Positions 1 to 6,440 of a stretch of 13,876 bases of DNA are shown piece by piece (position 1 is the first letter of the stretch; the number at the start of each line of letters is the position of its first letter). A program made the position numbers and the translations under genes. The notes under the pieces were generated by a model. The model worked only from the letters and a program-made list of their open reading frames with translations. It searched no databases and was not told the origin of the DNA. The DNA comes from JBKPHS01 sp046729975 (GTDB taxonomy: Bacteria; Actinomycetota; Thermoleophilia; Solirubrobacterales; Thermoleophilaceae): the NCBI GenBank assembly GCA_046729975.1, contig JBKPHS010000013.1, forward strand, positions 1 through 13,876. Direction: 5' to 3'.

Positions 1-1
1 G

Positions 2-238
2 TTGGCGCTGGCTGCTAGTCCTGTGGCCATCGCAGCTAACGGCGGCGGCGGAGGCGGCAGCTTCGGGCAAGGCGGCGCGGGCCACGGCGGAGGCGGAGGC
101 GTAGGCGGCCAAGGCGAAGGTGGAGGCGGCGGGGGCCAAACCGTGTTCGGCCCCTGCGGCGGCGGCTTCGGCGGCGGAGGCGGCCAGAACCACTTCGGCA
201 GCGGCGGCGGCTCCGGCAACGGCTGCCCCGCCCCCTAG
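2..238 (+). CDS. Secreted glycine-rich protein, 5' end missing
   Basis: The frame is open from the first bases of the window and ends at TAG 236-238, so only the C-terminal 78 residues or so are seen. It opens with LALAASPVAIAA, which looks like the end of a signal peptide with an A-x-A cleavage site, so the true start is probably just upstream of the window. The mature part is almost entirely Gly with scattered Ser, Gln, Phe and His, and ends in NGCPAP. It has no catalytic motif. The low-complexity Gly runs suggest an extracellular or cell-wall structural protein, but GGC/GGA-rich repeats also produce spurious open frames. The signal-peptide-like opening is the main argument that it is real. 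Function unknown. Confidence 0.45.
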   Translation: MALAASPVAIAANGGGGGGSFGQGGAGHGGGGGVGGQGEGGGGGGQTVFGPCGGGFGGGGGQNHFGSGGGSGNGCPAP

Positions 239-800
239 TCCGCGAGGCTTCGCAGCTGCTCATTGAGGGGGTTCCGTAAGCGGGGCCCTCTCTGCTTTCG
301 CGGCGGCGAGAAAGGGGATGAGGCTGCTGCGAGTCATGTTTGCTCCTTGGTTTGAAGTCGGTTCGCCGCGAAGCGACGATTAGGTGCGGTCAGGCGGGCA
401 AGTTCCCTGGCGGGATGGTCGCTCGAGGCGTCACGGCGGAGACGGCCCGGCCGGGTACGGCGGGAGCGGGAGCACCTCGTACCCGGCACGGGCCGATGGA
501 GCGGCTCCGAGTTCGCACCGCAATGGCGCGTATCGCCCGTGGGACTCGAGCCCTGGAACGATCCCGCGTCTCAAGGTGGGGCTGGAGAAGCAGCGGGGCG
601 GACTGGTCGCCGAGCCGTTAGCGGCGAAGAGATAAGACCAGGGCAACCACGTCTCGGCGGCGCACCTACAGTCCGCCGTCCACGATCACGAAGGGCGGCG
701 GCATCATAATCCGCGCCTCCAGATTCATCGGTGTGAGCGGGCGAGCCGACGATCCGTCGGTCAGTTTCTTCTCGAGCGGCAGCTCGGCTAAACCGAGAAT
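239..800. other. Gene-poor stretch with one short minus-strand protein-like fragment
   Basis: No frame here looks like an intact gene; the Arg/Gly/Pro-rich open frames have no recognisable motif. The one coding-like trace is on the minus strand between a TGA at 812-810 and a TAG at 668-666. It has 47 sense codons without an ATG near its beginning, reads ELPLEKKLTDGSSARPL and ends PPPFVIVDGGL. That could be the C-terminus of a decayed or transferred gene. A short perfect hairpin, CTCGG-CTAAA-CCGAG at 783-797, sits directly before the next gene. I see no tRNA, promoter or insertion sequence. Confidence 0.3.
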
Positions 801-1979
801 ATGAGGCGGTCAATTGTCGAGCAGGCCCGAGTCATGACACGCGCGAAAACGCCCGCGATGCTCTTCGCCTGGACAGTTGCGCTGTTGGCCTTCGGCCGTG
901 TCGCGATCCGCGGGTGGTCGAGACTTGGGGACGACTTCAATCCCATTTGGCAGGGAGTGCATCGTCTCGTTGAAGGCGGTACGGCTTACGCGGAGCACTC
1001 GGCAAACGGTTCCTTTGTGCATACACCGTCCGCCGCTGTCCTTCTGTATCCCATGGGCTGGCTGCCGGAGGCCACAGCTTCCAAGTTGTACACCGCCGCG
1101 GTCGCGCTTCTCATCCCGGCGGCATTCTTCGTCGTCTTCCGCTTGGCGGATGAAAAGGCGCGGCAGCGTATGGCTATCGCCGCCGCGATCTTCGCCGTTT
1201 CTATGCCACTCAGCAATGCAATGGGGCTCAGAAACACCGATCCCGTCTCGCTCGCGCTCTTCGCAGCGGCGATGGTCGCGCTCGCGAGCAACCGGGACCG
1301 GGAGGGCGGGGCCGTCATCGGGCTCGCCGTCGCGATCAAACCCACGATGGTGCTGCTCTTGCTCCTGCCTTTACTCATCGGGCGCGGCCGTGGGATGGTG
1401 TGGGCGGTAGCGGTGGCCGGACTGTTGAACGCAGCCGGTTTCATACTCGTGCCGCATTCAGTGTGGTTCATTACATCGGCGCTGCCTTGGCTTCGACATG
1501 GACAATCAACCGTTGACTTGAATGCGGCATTTACCGGCGTACCTGACGCGCTCGGGTTAGAGGCCCCGCTGTTCTCGACCGCTGCCCAGGTCGTGGCAGC
1601 GCTGTTCTTCATAGCCATCGGTGTGGCTTACCGCAACGCGCTCAAGGCAGATGTCTTCACAGCAGCCGCCTTCTTGGTCGTGGCCGGCTTGGTCGTACCT
1701 CCCTACAGCTTCCGTAGCTATGCCATCTACCTCATCCTTGCGGCGCCGTTCTTCCTGAGCCGCATTGAGCGTCCGATTGAGATGGTCGCCGCTGGGGCAG
1801 CCACGTACCTCGTCTTGGGGCCGGACCAAGGAGACTTTGGGTCTTCAGCGGCACAGCTCCGGGCTGCCGCCGGTCGGGTGGTGCTAGCCGGCCTGCTCTT
1901 CCTGATATTGCGCCGTACGTCGGAGCAAGCTAGCGACGAGCCCAGCCCACTGCTCGAAACCGTGGGACTGCGGGCGTAG
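801..1979 (+). CDS. GT87-like polyprenyl-phosphate-dependent mannosyltransferase-type membrane protein
   Basis: A 392-residue integral membrane protein resembling the GT87 (DUF2029) GT-C glycosyltransferases, which transfer mannose or other sugars from polyprenyl-phosphate donors on the outer face of the membrane. Visible traits are a first membrane segment around residues 18-35 followed by an acidic GDDF (residues 43-46), where GT-C enzymes place their catalytic Asp. There is also an HTPSAAVLLYP segment (74-84) matching the family's F-x-YPP-type stretch, and the GLAVAIKPTMVLLLLLP segment (174-190) typical of GT87. About nine or ten hydrophobic segments follow. The start is uncertain: ATG 801 has no good Shine-Dalgarno, and ATG 834 (MTRAKTP) is a fair alternative. 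The stop is 3 bp before the next ATG, suggesting co-transcription. Acceptor and donor are unknown. Confidence 0.75.
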   Translation: MRRSIVEQARVMTRAKTPAMLFAWTVALLAFGRVAIRGWSRLGDDFNPIWQGVHRLVEGGTAYAEHSANGSFVHTPSAAVLLYPMGWLPEATASKLYTAAVALLIPAAFFVVFRLADEKARQRMAIAAAIFAVSMPLSNAMGLRNTDPVSLALFAAAMVALASNRDREGGAVIGLAVAIKPTMVLLLLLPLLIGRGRGMVWAVAVAGLLNAAGFILVPHSVWFITSALPWLRHGQSTVDLNAAFTGVPDALGLEAPLFSTAAQVVAALFFIAIGVAYRNALKADVFTAAAFLVVAGLVVPPYSFRSYAIYLILAAPFFLSRIERPIEMVAAGAATYLVLGPDQGDFGSSAAQLRAAAGRVVLAGLLFLILRRTSEQASDEPSPLLETVGLRA

Positions 1980-1982
1980 GCG

Positions 1983-2390
1983 ATGTCGCAGGAGAATGTC
2001 GAGGTCGTGCGGCTCTGGTGGGCGGGTTTCAACGAGGACGGGTTGCCGCCATTCGACCTCTGCGACGAGCAGATCGAGATCAGGAATCCTGCCGGGTTTC
2101 CCGGCACACTCGTGTTCCGCGGCCACGATGGGGTGCGCCAATGGCGGGCCGAATCATTCGACTTGGACACGATCGATCACGTGCGCGTTGAGATGGACGA
2201 GCTCATCGAGGCCGCGGACGGCGAGACCGTGGTCATGGCTGTGCGAACACTCGGACACTCAAAACGGTTCGAAATGGACTACGAGGTGCCGTGGGCGGCC
2301 GTGTGGATCATCCGTCGCGGCAAGGTCGTGTACGCCCAGGGGTACTTGCACAAGGCGGACGCCCTCGAAGCCGCCGGGCTGCGGGAGTAG
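1983..2390 (+). CDS. NTF2/SnoaL-like domain protein, first tandem copy
   Basis: A 135-residue protein of the SnoaL-like/NTF2-like alpha+beta barrel superfamily. It opens MSQENVEVVRLWWAGF, the amphipathic first helix, has the FRGHDGVRQWRAE element (a 'G-x-x-x-I' helix start) and ends in beta strands and EAAGLRE. The superfamily includes small hydrolases, isomerases and polyketide cyclases as well as many binding proteins; no catalytic residue can be assigned here. It starts 3 bp after the GT87-like gene. Its last codons (GGGAG) form the Shine-Dalgarno of the next paralogue, so the two are translationally linked. MSQENVE-type paralogues are, to my knowledge, greatly expanded in Thermoleophilia. 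Function unknown. Confidence 0.8.
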   Translation: MSQENVEVVRLWWAGFNEDGLPPFDLCDEQIEIRNPAGFPGTLVFRGHDGVRQWRAESFDLDTIDHVRVEMDELIEAADGETVVMAVRTLGHSKRFEMDYEVPWAAVWIIRRGKVVYAQGYLHKADALEAAGLRE

Positions 2391-2393
2391 GCG

Positions 2394-2789
2394 ATGTCGC
2401 AGGAGAACGTGGGGCTCGTGCGAGCCGTCTTCGAGGCGTGGAACGCGAGGAACGGTGATGCGGTTCGCGAGATGCATGACCCCGATGTCATCTTGCGGAC
2501 CGTGGCGGATTGGCCGGAGGCGGGGTCCTACGTAGGCCGGGAGGCGGTCATGCGCCTCTTCGAGCAACTCCGCGACACCTGGGATGCCGACCGCATGGAA
2601 CCGATCAGCGACTTCATCGACGCCGCCGACCGAGTCGTCGTCAGGTTCGTCTGGCGTGGCGTGGGCCACGGCCCTCAGTCGAATATCGAGATGACGGACG
2701 TCGTTACGGTTCGCAAGCGCAGAATCTGCGGTCACGAGTTCTTCTGGGATCACACGAAGGCCCTCGAAGCCGTGGGGCTCTCGGAGTAG
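2394..2789 (+). CDS. NTF2/SnoaL-like domain protein, second tandem copy
   Basis: A 131-residue paralogue of the preceding gene. It shares the MSQENV opening, the helix NARNGDAVREMHDPDVIL, the SYVGREAVMRLFEQL element and the tail ALEAVGLSE. The first 16 bases or so of the two genes and the TAGGCGATG junction before each are almost identical, so one arose by tandem duplication. The middle has diverged strongly, so the copies are probably not redundant. The Shine-Dalgarno GGGAG lies in the last codons of the upstream gene. Its own end repeats the arrangement (GGAG-TAG-GCG-ATG) for the small membrane peptide that follows. The domain fold is clear; ligand and role are unknown. Confidence 0.8.
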   Translation: MSQENVGLVRAVFEAWNARNGDAVREMHDPDVILRTVADWPEAGSYVGREAVMRLFEQLRDTWDADRMEPISDFIDAADRVVVRFVWRGVGHGPQSNIEMTDVVTVRKRRICGHEFFWDHTKALEAVGLSE

Positions 2790-2792
2790 GCG

Positions 2793-2963
2793 ATGAATCG
2801 TCTAAGCCGCATGCCTGTCGGAGCCGCGATCGTGGTCGGTGCGGTGATCGGGTTGGCGATCGGCATCGTCGTCAGCCTGACGACCGATGTTCCCCTTGCT
2901 CCCGAGGTCGGGGCGGCACTTGGTGGGCTGGTCGGCTGGCTCTCGGGGCGGGACCGTGCGTGA
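2793..2963 (+). CDS. Small membrane protein, 56 residues
   Basis: ATG 2793 opens a frame of 56 codons ending at TGA 2961-2963. It begins MNRLSRMP, then has a hydrophobic helix at residues 9-29 (VGAAIVVGAVIGLAIGIVV), a short polar linker with TTDVPLAPE, and a second Gly/Leu-rich segment at 38-51 ending in WLSGRDRA. Positive residues before helix 1 and after helix 2 suggest a two-helix hairpin with both ends in the cytoplasm. The start repeats the GGAG-TAG-GCG-ATG junction of the two upstream genes, 3 bp after the SnoaL stop, which argues that it is translated as the last gene of this operon. The Gly-zipper-like pattern resembles small membrane peptides generally; no family is recognised. Confidence 0.55.
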   Translation: MNRLSRMPVGAAIVVGAVIGLAIGIVVSLTTDVPLAPEVGAALGGLVGWLSGRDRA

Positions 2964-2964
2964 A

Positions 2965-2994
2965 GCCCTCGAAGCCGCCGGGCGGCGCGGGTAG
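2965..2994 (+). pseudogene. Remnant of a further SnoaL-like gene 3' end
   Basis: These 30 bases match the last 30 bases of the first SnoaL-like gene (2361-2390) at 27 positions, including the TAG stop. They would encode ALEAAGRRG-stop. They follow directly on the stop of the small membrane peptide and have no gene body. The simplest reading is that a further MSQENV paralogue once stood here and was deleted or overwritten except for its tail. Confidence 0.55.
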
Positions 2995-3459
2995 CTGCTG
3001 TGCCTCCGGCGACGTTCTGAGACTGCTTGTTAAACGCCCGTAATGGACGCTGATGAGTGCGGGTGCTCCCGCCCTTCGGTGTCAACTGGAATGGTCATCG
3101 CTCATCGGCCCTCCGCGGTGCGTCCTTCACGTTCTCCCACAACTCCACGGCTCGGCGGTCGAGCGAAACGCCGTTCGCGCAACTCGCCAAGCTCGGCTAG
3201 CCGGACGGCCTCCGCGCCCTCACCCTCGGACCTCTTCGTTCGGGTTCCAGACGGGGCGCGGCTGCTCCTCGCCGGCCACGAACGCCCACCAGCCCCACGT
3301 CTCGTGCCGGCGGGACCGCTGTGGTCGCGCGTCAGCCGCTCACCGTGGAAGTGCTAGCCCAGCGCGAGCTCCTCGTCGGTGAGCACATCGCCCTGCAGGG
3401 GCCGATCAGCAGCGCCATGGTCAGGTCAAGGTCGAGCGCGATCGGCCTAGCAACGCGCG
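2995..3459. other. Degenerate stretch without an intact gene
   Basis: No intact gene is visible. On the minus strand two neighbouring frames carry protein-like text: WWAFVAGEEQPRPVWNPNEE around 3240-3310, then in a different frame GAEAVRLAELGELRERRF around 3150-3210, as expected of a frameshifted remnant. Near 3360-3400 a minus-strand frame ends GDVLTDEELALG followed by a stop, also coding-like. None can be assigned to a family. No tRNA, IS end or convincing terminator is seen. Confidence 0.3.
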
Positions 3460-3740
3460 TCACGCCGGTCGGCTGAGAGCCGGTCCCGCTAATCCTGGCC
3501 GATAGGAGAGAACCCCCGGCGACGCGCACCCACCACGCGGAGTGGCGCAGCGATCCGCCACCAGATCGAGCGTGATTACCGCGTCCGGCGTCGGCACCTT
3601 CGCCTGATCGAGGACTGGTAGGGCTGCGGGCCGACGGTGCCGTCCGCCAGAACGGGCGTCGTATGGGCGGTCGCGGCGGTGGGGACCGCGAGCGCGAGCG
3701 CGACGGCCAGCGGGACAGCCTTTTCCCACCTGGCTTCCCG
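3460..3740 (-). pseudogene. Broken secreted-protein gene
   Basis: Read on the minus strand, a hydrophobic signal-peptide core (AVPLAVALALAVPTAATA) is followed by HTTPVLADGTVGPQPYQ. Near position 3612 the coding-like text jumps to another frame and continues LDQAKVPTPDAVITLDLVAD and GCASPGVLSY. A GTG at 3729 (GTG GGA AAA) lies in the frame of the second part, so the signal-peptide core appears to sit between two compensating frame changes. A secreted protein with Cys residues is implied; the family is not recognised. Sequencing error is possible, but two separate frame changes favour decay. It lies just left of the possible attachment repeat. Confidence 0.35.
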
Positions 3741-3763
3741 CAGTGCGGGGCGGTGGCGAGAAT

Positions 3764-3780
3764 CCCGCTTGCGATGCGGG
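3764..3780 (-). terminator. Possible ancestral tRNA-Glu terminator hairpin
   Basis: The hairpin CCCGC-TTGCGAT-GCGGG lies 9 bp to the left of the repeated tRNA-Glu 3' segment at 3790. On the minus strand it is followed by ATTCTC. If the segment between the two repeats were removed, this hairpin would stand 9 nt beyond the tRNA-Glu 3' end, where a tRNA terminator is expected. The T-run is poor, so this is a weak call on its own. Confidence 0.3.
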
Positions 3781-3789
3781 CTAGAGCGA

Positions 3790-3812
3790 TACCGCCACGG
3801 GGATTCGAACCC
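3790..3812. repeat. Left copy of 23-bp direct repeat, tRNA-Glu 3'-end sequence (possible att site)
   Basis: These 23 bases, TACCGCC...TTCGAACCC, are identical and in the same orientation to 11033-11055. There they form the 3' acceptor strand and T-loop half of an intact tRNA-Glu gene. Identity stops sharply on both sides. No tRNA can be folded here: the sequence beyond 3812 lacks an anticodon arm and a matching 5' acceptor strand. A partial tRNA 3' end standing alone at a distance is the usual sign of integration by a tRNA-targeting recombinase. The bases up to 3972 contain no gene. Confidence 0.55.
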
Positions 3813-3972
3813 AGAAGGGCCCTTCCCCCGGGGAGGCTTGAATAAGCGGCAGCCGCTGTGTCAAAGCCAAATCGCGCGGCGACCGTGGACGGCGAGAGAC
3901 GATCAGGAGCGGTGATGCGAGTGTCCGACCGCAGGAGCTGCCGGTGGCGGACCAGTCGTGCGGACGCCCTAG

Positions 3973-4764
3973 CTAGGCAGGCCCGCCCAGCAGCCTCAGC
4001 AGCTTTGGGCGCTCGGCGTCGATGCCCTCGGCCAGCCTCGCGATCATGAGCGCGCGCTTCCAGCGGCGGGTGACTTCGGGATCGGTCCGGCCGTAAGCGC
4101 GGAGGTAGGAGCGCAGCAGCAGCGAGCGGCCGACGCGATCGAACCGGCGGACTATCGCGGGCGCGTGTGCGGGCACCTCGCCAAGCTCGACGATCAGATG
4201 AGTCCGACAGACGTCGGCCATCGGGTCTCCCCGCGACGCACCGGCCCAATCGATCACCCGGGCCCCCGCGGCAGTGAGCAGGACGTTGCCGGGGTGATAG
4301 TCGCCGTGGCAGACCCGGTCGCCGTCGGGTAGCTCGGCCAGCTGCTCGTGTGCCTCTGCGACGAGGTCGGGGGGCACTCGGTCGGCGCGGCGTTCGAGAA
4401 GCTCACGAACATTGTCCTTGAGATCCGGGAGTTCCAGGGGCGCCGGAACTTCGTGGAGACGCGCGTGGAGGCGGCCAAGTATGCGTCCCGCGGTGAGCAC
4501 GGTCCAGGGCCGTTTGCCGAGCCGCGTCAGAAGGTCCGACCCGTCGAGCCGTTCCATCACGAGTCCCGGCCGCCCATCTTCGGTCGTGCGCTCGTACACC
4601 GCGGGCACCGGCGCCCCGGCAGCGCTCGCCGCCCGCAGCGCCGCCTCCTCACGGTCGAGCCACGGCTCGCGCTCGGCGCTCCAGAGCAGTCGGAGGACAC
4701 GACCGTCGCCGGCCTCGAGGATCTCGGCCTCGCGCCCCTCGCCGATGCGGACCCGGCCGCTCAC
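3973..4764 (-). CDS. Aminoglycoside phosphotransferase (APH)-fold kinase
   Basis: A 263-residue kinase-like protein of the APH/choline-kinase family (PF01636 type). The catalytic loop is CHGDYHPGNVLL (residues 152-163), with catalytic Asp155 and metal-binding Asn160. The second metal ligand is Asp172 in IDWAGASRGDP. The N-terminal lobe contains a Val-Leu-Arg strand (RVLRLLW, 22-28) in the place of the ATP-binding lysine strand, and LVMERLDG (68-75) is the hinge. The length is normal for the family. It starts at GTG, 31 bp after the DsrE-like gene, and is probably the last gene of the leftward operon. The family phosphorylates antibiotics, sugars or small metabolites; nothing here identifies the substrate, and resistance should not be assumed. 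Confidence 0.8.
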   Translation of the reverse strand: MSGRVRIGEGREAEILEAGDGRVLRLLWSAEREPWLDREEAALRAASAAGAPVPAVYERTTEDGRPGLVMERLDGSDLLTRLGKRPWTVLTAGRILGRLHARLHEVPAPLELPDLKDNVRELLERRADRVPPDLVAEAHEQLAELPDGDRVCHGDYHPGNVLLTAAGARVIDWAGASRGDPMADVCRTHLIVELGEVPAHAPAIVRRFDRVGRSLLLRSYLRAYGRTDPEVTRRWKRALMIARLAEGIDAERPKLLRLLGGPA

Positions 4765-4795
4765 CTCGCGCGAACCTGACGCTTCCGAGCGCCAG

Positions 4796-5164
4796 TCAGT
4801 AATTGAACGTCAACGCGCCGTCGCCCGCGAACTCCATCAGCGGCGTCGCGCCCTTGAGCTCGGCGTTCTCGACCAGCTCAGCTTCGTCGAGCCCGCGCTC
4901 GCCGAAGCAGATTGGGCAGACGTAGAAACGGCCGCCCTTCTCGATGAACTGCGCGTGCACCCGCTCGACGGGCGGCTCCTGACCGGCGCGGATCGGATCG
5001 ACGTAGCCTTTCAGCGCCAGCCGCACCCCCTCCGACGTGAGCCACATGACGACGTCCTTGCCCTGGTCCAGCGCCGCGCCCGCCGTCAGGTACGACACGA
5101 CAACGTTGTCGGGGTCCTCGTCGCCGTGCGAGCACCCGACGACCACCCGCCCGTTCCCAGCCAT
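4796..5164 (-). CDS. DsrE-family sulfur-relay-like protein
   Basis: A 122-residue DsrE/DsrF-like protein (TusD-like fold). The N-terminal strand-loop RVVVGCSHGDEDPDNV is followed by a helix, a KDVVMWLTSEGVRLALKGY strand-helix, and a C-terminal half carrying a Cys pair in YVCPICFGERG (Cys83, Cys86). Family members bind or pass sulfane sulfur through a conserved Cys, so C-x-x-C is the likely active site. The start is ATG 5164: GAGGAGG lies 5 nt upstream, whereas GTG 5167 would leave only 2 nt. The ATG overlaps the stop of the extended methyltransferase gene as TGATG, implying coupled translation. Its neighbours (rhodanese fusion, persulfide-dioxygenase-like enzyme) point to persulfide or metalloid-thiol chemistry. 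The exact partner is unknown. Confidence 0.8.
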   Translation of the reverse strand: MAGNGRVVVGCSHGDEDPDNVVVSYLTAGAALDQGKDVVMWLTSEGVRLALKGYVDPIRAGQEPPVERVHAQFIEKGGRFYVCPICFGERGLDEAELVENAELKGATPLMEFAGDGALTFNY

Positions 5165-5952
5165 CACTGCCTCCTCGGTTTCGTAGCCCTGATCGTCGAG
5201 CCCATCGCGCCGAACTTCTCAGCCTTGCGGCGCGCGTCCTCGAAGGCCGAGCGCGCGTAGGTGTCGACCAGGTCGCCCTGCTCGATGTCCGTGTAGCCGC
5301 GTGCGACCAACTGCCGCGCGTGCTCTCCCTCCAGGAGAGCTCCGGCAATTCACCCGGTCCAGAGGTCGATGCGGTCACGCGCGTCCTCCGGGACCTCGGT
5401 GTGGATCACGACGTCGGCGACCTGCAGCCGCCCGCCCGGCCGCAGCACGCGGTCGATCTCGCCGAACACGAGGTCCTTGTCGGGCACCAGGTCAATCACG
5501 CCGTTCGAGATCACGACGTCGACCGATTCGTCGTCGAGCGGCAGCGTCTCGATCAGGCTCTGGTGCAGCTCGACGTTCGCGATGCCCATCTCGGTTGCGC
5601 TCGCTCGCGCGCGCTCGAGCATCGTCGGGGTCATGTCGACGCCGGTCACGCTCCCTTCGGGGCCGACCATCTGGGCCGCGATCAGCAGGTCGGTGCCGGC
5701 GCCGCAGCCGAGGTCGAGCACGTCGGCGCCCGCCTCGACGCGGCCGAGCACGAACGGGTTGGCGACGCCCGCGAAGCTCTCGACGGTCGCCTCGGGTACG
5801 CGCGAGAGCTCCGGCTGCGGGTAGCCGAGGTCCTCGGCCCACACCCGGCCGGTCGGGAAGATGAAGTCCTTGGCCGGGTCGGTCGAGACGTCGGTGTAGG
5901 TCCTCTCGATCTCCGAGCGCAGCAGGCCGACGTCGACGGTCACGTCTGTCAC
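5164..5952 (-). CDS. SAM-dependent methyltransferase, ArsM-like; probable selenoprotein (in-frame TGA at 5350-5352)
   Basis: A class I methyltransferase with motif I VLDLGCGAG (residues 78-86), GVDMTP (acidic ribose-binding strand), ISNGVIDL and RVLRPGGRLQVADV. Conventional translation stops after residue 200 in DRIDLWTG. The same frame, past one TGA, continues IAGALLEGEHARQLVARGY and ends EKFGAMGSTIRATKP, the expected C-terminus of this family, which normally reads LWTG-Cys-IAGAL. With the TGA read as selenocysteine the protein is 262 residues (Sec201). In arsenite methyltransferases this Cys binds arsenic, but the other conserved ArsM cysteines are absent: the only Cys is in motif I. Arsenite as substrate is therefore unproven. 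The GTG start (SD GGAGG) overlaps the DUF4395 stop by 4 bp, and the extended stop overlaps the DsrE start as TGATG. Alternatives are a nonsense mutation or sequencing error. Confidence 0.75.
5312..5352 (-). promoter_or_regulatory. Putative bacterial SECIS element after in-frame TGA
   Basis: Immediately after the TGA (minus strand, 5352-5350) comes a two-part stem. The outer helix TGCCG/CGGCA encloses an internal loop (GA against ACGCG), then a perfect 7-bp helix GCTCTCC/GGAGAGC capped by TGGAG. The apical loop starts 17 nt after the TGA and has G at its second position. Bacterial SECIS elements are described as having a small apical loop about 16-37 nt from the UGA with a G among its first two bases, so this fits at the short end of the range. 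SelB-dependent function is inferred; no sel genes or tRNA-Sec are in the window. Confidence 0.6.
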
Positions 5953-6425
5953 GCGATCACCTCCCTCCGCCGGCGGCCCTCGAGCCAGGCCAGCATCGCC
6001 GAGCTGATGCAGAAGTTCGTCACGGTCACCACCGAGCAGACGGCGACGAGCACGCCGCCGAGCACGAGCCCCGCGGTCGTGGCGCCTACGGCGAGGAGGA
6101 CCGCGACCGCCGTCAGCCACACCGTGGCGAGCTTGAAGGCTTGGCGCCGCCGGGTGGGGTTCGGCGGCAGCGGCCGCGCACCGGTCAGGCTCCTGACGCC
6201 GTGGTTCCAGAGGTGATCGAAGGGATGGCGGGCGCTCCAGCCGGCGACCGCCCCGATCGGCACGAGCAGGGCGATCATCAGCGCCGACTCGAGCGCCAGG
6301 CCCGTCACGACGAGCGCGAGGCAGAGCGCGGTCGGGAGGCGCAGCCCGGCGCGGAGCTGCCGCGCTTCCGCCGCCGACAGGCAGTAGCCCTGTGTTCCGA
6401 GGTTGCTATGGGTCCAGGCTGCCAT
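5949..6425 (-). CDS. DUF4395 membrane protein
   Basis: A 158-residue integral membrane protein matching the DUF4395 pattern. It has a hydrophobic pair at about residues 30-63, the signature ARHPFDHLWNHGVRSLTG (65-82) with PLPPNPTRRRQAFKLAT after it, a second hydrophobic pair (about 100-137), and a terminal NFCISSAMLAW. The family's biochemical role is unknown. It is often found near rhodanese and thioredoxin-like genes, so sulfur or redox handling at the membrane is a reasonable guess. ATG 6425 has GAGGAG just upstream. The gene begins 15 bp after the ArsR-rhodanese gene and its TGA overlaps the methyltransferase GTG (GTGA), so it is firmly in the operon. Cys139 in the conserved FCISS may be functional. 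Confidence 0.8.
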   Translation of the reverse strand: MAAWTHSNLGTQGYCLSAAEARQLRAGLRLPTALCLALVVTGLALESALMIALLVPIGAVAGWSARHPFDHLWNHGVRSLTGARPLPPNPTRRRQAFKLATVWLTAVAVLLAVGATTAGLVLGGVLVAVCSVVTVTNFCISSAMLAWLEGRRRREVIA

Positions 6426-6440
6426 GTCTCCTCTTCGTCC

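Noticed and set aside
510..600. GGGACTCGAGCCC, resembling a tRNA T arm
   Set aside because: No acceptor pairing or anticodon arm could be laid out on either strand around it.
3047..3110. CTGATGAG followed by a GCGGG/CCCGC stem, resembling a hammerhead ribozyme core
   Set aside because: The second core strand (GAAA) and a cleavage-site stem are missing after the helix; only one half of the core is present.
3790..3900. A second tRNA-Glu gene at the left repeat
   Set aside because: Beyond the T-loop half there is no anticodon arm, D arm or matching 5' acceptor strand, so it is a partial copy only.
3973..4764. APH-fold kinase as an aminoglycoside resistance gene
   Set aside because: Only general kinase motifs are visible; the family is functionally broad and nothing in the sequence indicates an antibiotic substrate.
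5350..5952. Methyltransferase as a complete 200-residue protein ending at TGA 5350
   Set aside because: The family-typical C-terminus continues in the same frame after the TGA and the next gene's start overlaps the later stop, so the short form is unlikely to be the intended product.
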